From: Tethya wilhelma
Taxonomy: Eukaryota > Porifera > Demospongiae > Tethyida > Tethyidae
Length of the DNA: 64,000 nt
Reading direction: 5' to 3'
Assembly (NCBI GenBank): GCA_964030475.1
Contig: CAXIPT010000001.1
Location: 24,775,685-24,839,684 of the forward strand
Below the pieces are notes generated by a model, which saw only the letters and a program-made list of their open reading frames with translations, searched no databases and was not told where the DNA came from. Each line of letters starts with the position of its first letter. Position 1 is the stretch's first letter. This document shows, piece after piece, positions 56,870 to 64,000 of the stretch. Position numbers and translations under genes: made by a program.

Positions 56870-58793
56870 TAACAGACCAACAGGAAACAGTGTAAAGACT
56901 TAACAAACGTACGTAACTTAAAACTTGGATTACTACTAGACAACCAAAATTAATATTTTTTGTTGCCAATTTATTATTTCCCCCCACCATTAATAATTAT
57001 GTTACGCTATGGACTGACTATTGTAATGTTTTTATGCAACTCTTTTACTTGTTTACTCTCATATCAATTACTTTTAACTCCGTATGACAAGTTATAATTT
57101 GTGGTCACTGGACTCCATTCTATACTGACTTTGTGCTTCTTGAACATGTAGCTACTCAACCAAATAAAGCACAATCGATCAACAGCTATCCTTTTTACAC
57201 TATGTTGTTTTTTTGTGTACTACCAATAAACCATTCAATTAATGCTCTATTTTATCCCTTTGAGTTGACGACAATAATTAAACCGATCACTTTTATGACA
57301 CTCTTTTATCTTTGTAATTTGACTTCTAAAACATCGTGTCATTCATTATGTGTAAAGAATTATTAAAGGCTATGCCAAACTGTGGGATGATATCACTTTG
57401 GTAGTATAATATTAGAAATGCATGGTCAACAATTAAGTCACAATTGCATGCGTGAATGATGCAACCAGCTAAAGTAGTTTATATACTGCATGATAATGTT
57501 TTCTATTATGAATTCAGTGCCAGGCATGACTGCATGCACGATTGATTCAGATTCATCCCCTGTGCACATGCAACTTGACTTATCATTATTATATCATTCT
57601 GCAATAATAATACTAACAATAATATGTACTAACATACATTAATATATAAACAAACAAACATCTATGTTGACTCAGTTACCATGGTAACTAGAGCCATGAA
57701 TATCCTAATTGGAGCACACCTCCACTCTCTCCTGTGAAAGGTCAACACACAAGTCAAAACAAGTAGCGTCCCCCCCAGCCCCCTAGCAGATGATCTAAGC
57801 ATAGTCACAGTGACGTACGTACACCATAATTACCATTGTTTCAATCACTTATCGGGAAAACAATTTATTATTAATATAAAGGACAAAGGTACAACATAAT
57901 GATATATACAATTATTACAATTATACACACATTTTTATAATAGGAAAGACTCAAGATATATATAGAAGATTAAAATTAACAGCATAAGAATCAAGTTATG
58001 TGGGGAATCATAATAACTAATTTTTATTATCAAGAAAAGTGCACACAAGGGGAGTAAATTGTGGTACACAGTGGTAGAAAGAGAGAGAGAGAAAGAGCAC
58101 AGAATATAAGAAATTAGGATCGAGAAAAGAAAGAAAACTTTCAGTTGAATGAGTCCAATATTGATTGCACAACTACACAAGAATTTTAAGAAACAGAAAT
58201 TAAATAGCATACAAAAAAAAAAGGCAGAGAAAGAGAGAGAGAGAGTGTGACGGTGTGTATGAAAGTGAGGGAGTGAGAAAAAGAACTAGGACAAAAAAAC
58301 TACTAACCAAACAGCATACACATCAATAGAGAGAAGATACATACACACACATTCAAGGAGTAACATGACTCTTCCTTTATTGGGTGTCTCATTCAAAACA
58401 AATTCCTTCAAACTGCGTATATTATGTGTGCGTGTGTGTGAGGTAGAGAGAAAGAGAGAGAGTAAGAGATAGAGAAAAAAGCGTGTAAGATTGGGAGGTC
58501 AACGACTCAGTGAAACCTGAGAGCTAAAGTTTGCATGCTTTTTGGATTCTTTCTGACAAGGTGGTCTAAAAACACCTATACCCCTAGAACACACACACAA
58601 CACAGTGTATGGGATGTATATAGTGAATGAGTTGTTTCTGAGCTGAGAAAATTTATAAGGGAAGTATCTGAGCTGGCGAACTATTAAAGTTAGGTAAAAA
58701 TAGAACAGTGTCATTATTATCCTTTGTATAATTATGTACAACCCGAGTAAAGAGATAAATATTCAAAACCCACATAGTCTAGTCTAAGATTGG

Positions 58794-58836
<43 letters not shown>

Positions 58837-58884
58837 GGTGTGTGAACCTGTTACCACAATCCACAAATTCCATTCCATTGCATC
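56870..58884. other. intergenic region between convergent GLIS and ZRANB2 genes
   Basis: AT-rich with purine-rich tracts (AGAGAG) at 58080-58480 and an AC microsatellite at 58797-58834. It probably includes both 3' UTRs. No coding exon was recognised. Confidence 0.6.
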
Positions 58885-59507
58885 CTAACGATAGCGGTCT
58901 CTGGAACGGGAACGGGACCTATAACTCCGCCTCCTATCACGTGACCTCGACTTCGATCGGGATCTCCTTCCTCTACGACCTCTCCCTCGTTCACGACTAC
59001 TGGACCGTGACCATCGGCGCTCGTATGACCTACTACGGCTTCGACTCCTAGTCCTCCTTCTCCTTTGCTGTCTGTCCCGAGAGCGAGACCTTGTACGGCT
59101 TCTCGAACGGGAACTTTTCGATCGTCGCTTGTACCTCGGGGACCGTGACCTATCCCTGGATCTGCTCCTCCGTCTTCTACGATCACGCGATCGCGATCTT
59201 GAACGGCTTCTCGATCTCCCGGACTTGCTGCCACTTGGAGGGGAACGAGAACGACTCGATTGGGACGTGGAATAGCTGGATCTTTTTGTCGTCGAGGAGG
59301 AGTGGCCATGTCTGCCACTACGATCACGTGACCTGCTCCTAGAGCGCCTCCGTGGTTCGTCACTTTGTGTGTCTGTTGTAGTGGTGGTGGTGGTGGTTGC
59401 TAGGAGGTCGTATTTGGAGATGTCTTCATCTTCATCGTTGGAGTCGGCTAGATCGTATTTTGAGAGGTCGATATCTTCTCCACTGTCTTCTTCTTCTTCT
59501 TCTTCAT

Positions 59508-59556
<49 letters not shown>

Positions 59557-61473
59557 AAGTGTTGATACAAAGTTATAGCTATATCAGTGAATGGAAGTCT
59601 GCATATGATTTATGATTTCAATATTAAAAAAAAACATGTGAGTTCAAATCATATCTATAGTTGGCTTTGTTTTGAAAAAAGGATATGCAAACCTTTTTTT
59701 TTTTTTTTTTTAATTTGGACGGGAAAAAGGCAAACAATAACAGGTAAGAGAGTGCAATTGTCAAACTAATGGTGATGGTGGTTGACAGCCAGACTGTATG
59801 ACACTTACATCATACTCCACAGCAGTAGAAGTCGGTTGAGCAGCTTGTACTCTAGCAGTTGCTTCACCATTGTCCCCTCCATCACCACCTCCAGTGACAC
59901 CCTTCCTGAACTTTTTCTTCTTGCGTCCAAACTACACAAGTTACAAAGACACACCACGATAAATTTGAATACAGCAATAGTCTCTGATGAATAACTGGAA
60001 AGGCTGTTTATAAAGACAAATAAAAACAAAAACATGTATGTTACTTTTCTATTGCTCATTCTGTGGAGCACACATCTACTATGGCATCATTAAATGGCAT
60101 CTGGCTCATGGGAATTTATATCATGCTAAGTTACTGTATGGGAAGGATTAGGAACAGAGCTAAACCTTTGACCATGTGACTTTGACATTGCTCGAAACTC
60201 TCATAATTTATAATAATTATTATGTTAATACGTACCAGCTATGTAGTGCAGGCCTGGGAATAACCATTACTATAAACAGACAAACACTAATACTAGTACA
60301 CAACTAGCTAGAAATGTAGAAATACTCTTAAAAGTAACGTTTTGGTGGACATTAAAATAGCTACTACTATTACATTTTCACCTCATCATACTCCTCATCT
60401 GATTCGTCCCTGGCGTTGTATTCCACACCTTCACGCTCGTTGTACCCACCTCCAGCACCTGTCACATGACCAGATCACATGACACATATATTAGATCACA
60501 TGCGTGCACAGCAAACACACAATTACTCGTAGAGTAACATCCCACCTGTTCTTGGCTCAATGGTGCCAAACTTTGGGGCATTACAAATATTGCAGTCAGT
60601 TCTCCTGGCCCAGTTCACATTGCCACACCTGTTAAAGAAGGGGTGCAATGAGTCACATTAGAGAAATTTTTGTTTAAGTTTCAGAGACAAAAGTATGGGA
60701 GAGTATATCTTTCTAATGGAGACTAACATTGGGGTGAGTCAACCACCATACACTAGTCACAAATTCTGTAATTTATGTAGTGGGTATTAGTTATACAGGT
60801 GACTGGTACTTTATATTTGTAGTGAAAAATTGAATGGGTTCTTTTGTTCATTCATATCCGAGCTTTGACAATAAATGGCTTTTCAGAGAGTGAGAGTGAT
60901 AAGATGCATAATGTTTTTTCTTACATAGAGCACTGCCAGTCGTCAGCACTGAAGAGACCTCCACTCTTGGCAGCTGCTTGCTTGCCAATTTCAGTCCCTT
61001 TCTTCTTGAACACTTCCACTTTACCCTTATCTACGTATATAGTAAGTACCATCAGTACATAGCATGCATGCAGTACATTATGTGCATGTGATACATGCAA
61101 GTGTTTTTGCCGACCTTTTCCACATTTGTTGCATTCCTTTCTCCATGCAAAGTTGATATTGCCACAGCTGTAAAAGAGACAAACAAGAACACAAAGTTAC
61201 AAACACAAAATAAGTATAGTCAAGGACACATATTTAGGTACCAAACATAGCATATGCAAGCTAGGCATGGGCGTGCTCATTTTGATACACGTGGTGATGA
61301 AAGGAACCGCCCCACTTTATTATTTAGCGGCTATTTCACAAAAACTGCTTCTTATTTTGCTACGATTTTAAGCTGGACTGGTTTATGTGTCAAAATAATT
61401 TCAAAGTGACTCACTTCTTATCGGCACAAATCCAATCTCCATCATTTACTGGGGTAGCTTTGTTCGCCGCCAT
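58885..61473 (-). CDS. ZRANB2: ZRANB2-type zinc-finger, RS-domain splicing protein
   Basis: Seven exons: 61473-61415, 61167-61115, 61030-60925, 60628-60546, 60458-60382, 59931-59809, 59508-58885; 374 residues. Two RanBP2-type zinc fingers bind single-stranded RNA with GGU motifs in splice sites: finger 1 DWICADKNCGNINFAWRKEC and finger 2 DWQCSMCGNVNWARRTDC, each with the family's paired Trp/Asn-Arg-Arg type residues. A Glu/Asp-rich stretch (DDEEEEEED, SNDEDED) follows, with two SKYDL repeats and a Thr run. The long C-terminal RS domain of alternating Arg-Ser runs to the end and interacts with U1-70K and U2AF in the vertebrate protein. Order and spacing match vertebrate ZRANB2. The RS domain is all in the last exon, whose acceptor follows a GT/AC microsatellite. 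Confidence 0.94.
59513..59552. repeat. (GT)n microsatellite adjoining a splice acceptor
   Basis: On the minus strand this AC run ends in ACAG at the start of the last ZRANB2 exon. Confidence 0.9.
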
Positions 61474-61697
61474 TTCTGCTATCACTCTTAGATCTTACAG
61501 TTCGAAGGTCAATGAGGTCAAAGGTCAATGCACGGGGGGGGGGGGTTGCTGAAAAGAGTTCAAAGGTCATGTTTGGAAGCTGAGCATATCAAAGACTTTT
61601 TAGTGAGCAGCAAGACAGCTGTAAATTAGAGCCAATTGGCTACAACACAGTACTACAATTCATCATATCTAACCAACGATTAAGTTTGGGCAAGAAA
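61474..61697. promoter_or_regulatory. head-to-head promoter region, ZRANB2 / TMPPE-like
   Basis: The divergent start codons are 224 bp apart. A poly-G tract (61533-61545) and repeated AGGTCAA segments (about 61505-61530) are present. A shared promoter is inferred. Confidence 0.5.
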
Positions 61698-63701
61698 ATG
61701 GCTTGGAACTTTAAATTCTCAAGCAGAACAGCGACCTTGTCTGTGTGTTCACTGGTGCTGGTGGCTCTTGTGGAACTATGGGTGTTTTCCTTGGATCACT
61801 CCAGAAAAATCAAAGCTCTTAGAATGCATCTAGTCATAATCATTGAGTTTATACTGTTCATATGTGCGAGATACATATGGAAGAGGGTTACTTACTTCAT
61901 ACCACAGAACCACACCGTATTTTCGCTTTTTACTATCATTAAAGTCGTCCTTGCAATCATCTTGGTGATGGCACACTTTACCATGTTGTTAGGAGCAGTA
62001 TGGGTGAAAGCAAACCCACCACTTTTTGCATCTGTGAGCAACTACTGCTTAGGCATCTTGATATTTTTGAATACCACCTTACTGACTGGTGACATACTTC
62101 ATTTTATCATTAGGAGGACAATTTGTAGGAGAAACTATTCATCTAAGGATACGCGGGAAGAAAAGCTTCAAAAGCATTCAGATCTTAAAGTTCGAACGCT
62201 TTTAGCACTACTCTGCACTGCCATTCTCATGATATGGGGGACAGTGGTCTTCAACAGTTTGACTATTGAACGAGTGACGGTCCCCATTAGGGGTCTGAAT
62301 CAAAAATTTAATGGGATCACCATAGTTCAGATTAGTGATATCCACCTGGGTCCCTTCATTGGGAGGTCAAGGTTTGAAGGAGTCATTGAGAGGGTGAATG
62401 CGTTGAATGGCGATCTAGTGGTTGTCACGGGAGATTTGGTGGACTCCAGTGTAGAGGCGCTGAGAGATGCAGTGGAACCGCTGAGAAGAGTTAGATCAAA
62501 GCACGGAGCTTTTTATGTCACTGGTGAGTCTGAATGGGCAATCTTCTGTGTATTTTGTAGCCTTGTTACAAAACCTCTGTTTTTATAGTGTTTAAAACTA
62601 AACAGGAAAGTTCATGTTGGGTGGGCAAAAATTTAGTTAAAGATAACATTATTTTATGTGAACGATAGCCTAATTCTCAGGTTGTCTCTCTTTCTTGGTG
62701 AATTGAATATTATGGATGTACTTATGTATGTACGTGCAATATCCATGTGTGTGTGCACAGAAAACATTGATGTAATATTCAAGGGGAGAGAGCCTGGGAA
62801 TGAAGCTAAATGCCAGTATATCTTTGTAAATGCCAGTATATCTTTGTAAATGCCAGTATGTCTTTGTAAATATCAGTATATCTTTGTAAATATCAGTACA
62901 TCTTTGAAAATGTCATGCTCACACACATACATGCATATAATTACCATACAGGTAACCATGACTACTATTCTGGTGATGTTGACAACTGGATCAGGCACGT
63001 GGCCTCTCTGAATGTGACTCCTCTTATCAACCAGAGAGTGTGTCTCTTCTCTCCTCATCCTGACACCTGTGACGAGGGACTCTATCTCGCTGGATTGGAG
63101 GACCTGGAGACAAGAATGATAAAGTGAGTGAACAACAGTGGTCTTATAGCTGCATGTAGAGTTTCAGACTATGGATCAAGAAACCCAGTTGGTTTTCTGT
63201 TAAGTTATAGACTTTGTAACTGAGTATACATTTGTTTGAGAACCAGCTTCTGAAAGTGAGCAGTCTCTGATATGCCAATTAGGCCTTTTTTCCCCCAACA
63301 ATTTGTCAAACATACCTTTCATTCACAGTGATGTTGACTCAATCTCTCTACAATTACATCCTATATATTATTATAGGTATGGCTCTCACAGTATGGACAT
63401 CCATGCTGCTCTCAGTGGTCGTACCAAACACATACCAACCATTGTGCTAGCCCATCAACCAAAGGCCGCTGCCGAAGCGATCATGTGGGACGACGTGAGG
63501 CTGGTCCTCTCCGGACACACCCACGGAGGACAGTTCTTTCCCTTTATGGTCACCGTTTATATGTTTAACCCTTTCTTTGCTGGATTGTATCAACCGAGGG
63601 AGAGCGTGTATGTGTATGTGAGCTCTGGTACGATGTTTTTTACCATTCCGTTTCGACACTATAGACCTGAGATAACTCACATAACACTAGTCAGTGCTTA
63701 G
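61698..63701 (+). CDS. TMPPE-like transmembrane metallophosphoesterase
   Basis: Three exons: 61698-62523, 62952-63123, 63377-63701; 440 residues. The start is the ATG at 61698. The N-terminal half has five or so hydrophobic spans, the last (about 165-185) just before the catalytic domain. The calcineurin-like metallophosphoesterase domain keeps all metal ligands: SDIHLGP (Asp214, His216), VTGDLVD, GNHDYYSG (residues 276-283), LAHQPKAA and SGHTHGGQ. The architecture and wording fit animal TMPPE (transmembrane protein with metallophosphoesterase domain), related to bacterial YkuE-type enzymes. The physiological substrate is not established. Intron 2 ends with TATAG. Confidence 0.9.
62809..62911. 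repeat. 20-bp tandem repeat, about five copies
   Basis: Units of the form AATGCCAGTATATCTTTGTA in TMPPE intron 1. The first copies are nearly identical and the later ones diverge. Confidence 0.9.
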
Positions 63702-64000
63702 TGAATAACTATATGTTTTTAGTTTTCTAAGAATTGTATATTTTTTATACCTTTATATAGAACAATAGTTTTCAAAATTTGTCACACTAAAGTATTTAAT
63801 AATAATATTTATTTATAGTAGCATTACTATGACATAATTATATGAAATAACTATGCAAAACTTTGGTTTGTTGCAGTGTACGCATGCAAGTAATAATTAT
63901 GTATTGCAGACCCTTGATATATCAATTCTGCAATATTGATCCTCGATTCTATATACGGTAGTTTGCAATTGTCTTGACGGATATTGCATTAATTATAGCT
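63702..64000. other. 3' flank of TMPPE-like gene
   Basis: AT-rich sequence with several AATAAT/ATTAAA-type tracts, probably the 3' UTR and intergenic DNA. No exon seen. Confidence 0.5.

Noticed and set aside
58851..59363. Arg/Gly/Val-rich frame opposite the ZRANB2 RS domain
   Set aside because: Shadow of the RS-coding exon in another frame.
62809..62911. CRISPR-like array
   Set aside because: Units are contiguous 20-bp tandem repeats without spacers, in a eukaryotic intron.

Overview
The window is a metazoan nuclear genome segment: spliced genes with GT-AG introns, many dinucleotide microsatellites, small dispersed transposons and two long assembly gaps (18460-19342 and 44410-44581). A Rab3-type GTPase, a KSR-like TKL pseudokinase, a GLIS zinc-finger factor, a death-domain membrane protein and a Scribble/Erbin-type LRR+PDZ fragment together point to an animal. 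The compact layout, AT-rich introns and a lineage-type family of secreted Cys-rich proteins suggest an early-branching animal, most likely a demosponge; that placement is inference. Exon models were built by hand, and splice phases were checked at every junction.

Layout: 2076-3067 (+) partial LAP-type (LRR...PDZ) gene; 3846-11800 (+) KSR-like pseudokinase; 13107-13824 (-) Rab3-like GTPase with its middle exon missing from the assembly; 14016-16532 and 16709-20953 (+) tandem EPHX4-type epoxide hydrolases with identical intron phases; 21240-34205 (+) a 21-exon LRR protein of about 1034 residues whose 5.7 kb intron holds four antisense secreted-protein loci (26447-30222); 34355-36834 (-) TYW2/TRMT12; 36974-41282 (+) ZNG1/CBWD GTPase metallochaperone with an antisense death-domain membrane protein nested in intron 5 (38888-39664); 41842-42289 and 43211-43669 (-) paired small secreted proteins; 44679-49374 (+) mitochondrial glutamyl-tRNA synthetase EARS2 lacking its 5' exon(s); 49508-50535 (-) GFER/ALR; 50857-56869 (+) GLIS-like factor; 58885-61473 (-) ZRANB2; 61698-63701 (+) TMPPE-like metallophosphoesterase.

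Housekeeping genes are often arranged head-to-head over short shared promoters (Rab3/EPHX4-A, TYW2/ZNG1, GFER/GLIS, ZRANB2/TMPPE). There is no operon-like functional logic. The notable content is the KSR-like pseudokinase with every catalytic motif lost, the nested antisense genes, a near-perfect 797 bp tandem duplication carrying a 32-nt exon, three small transposon families with visible target-site duplications, and single-base 'n' joins inside microsatellites that appear to have dropped exons.
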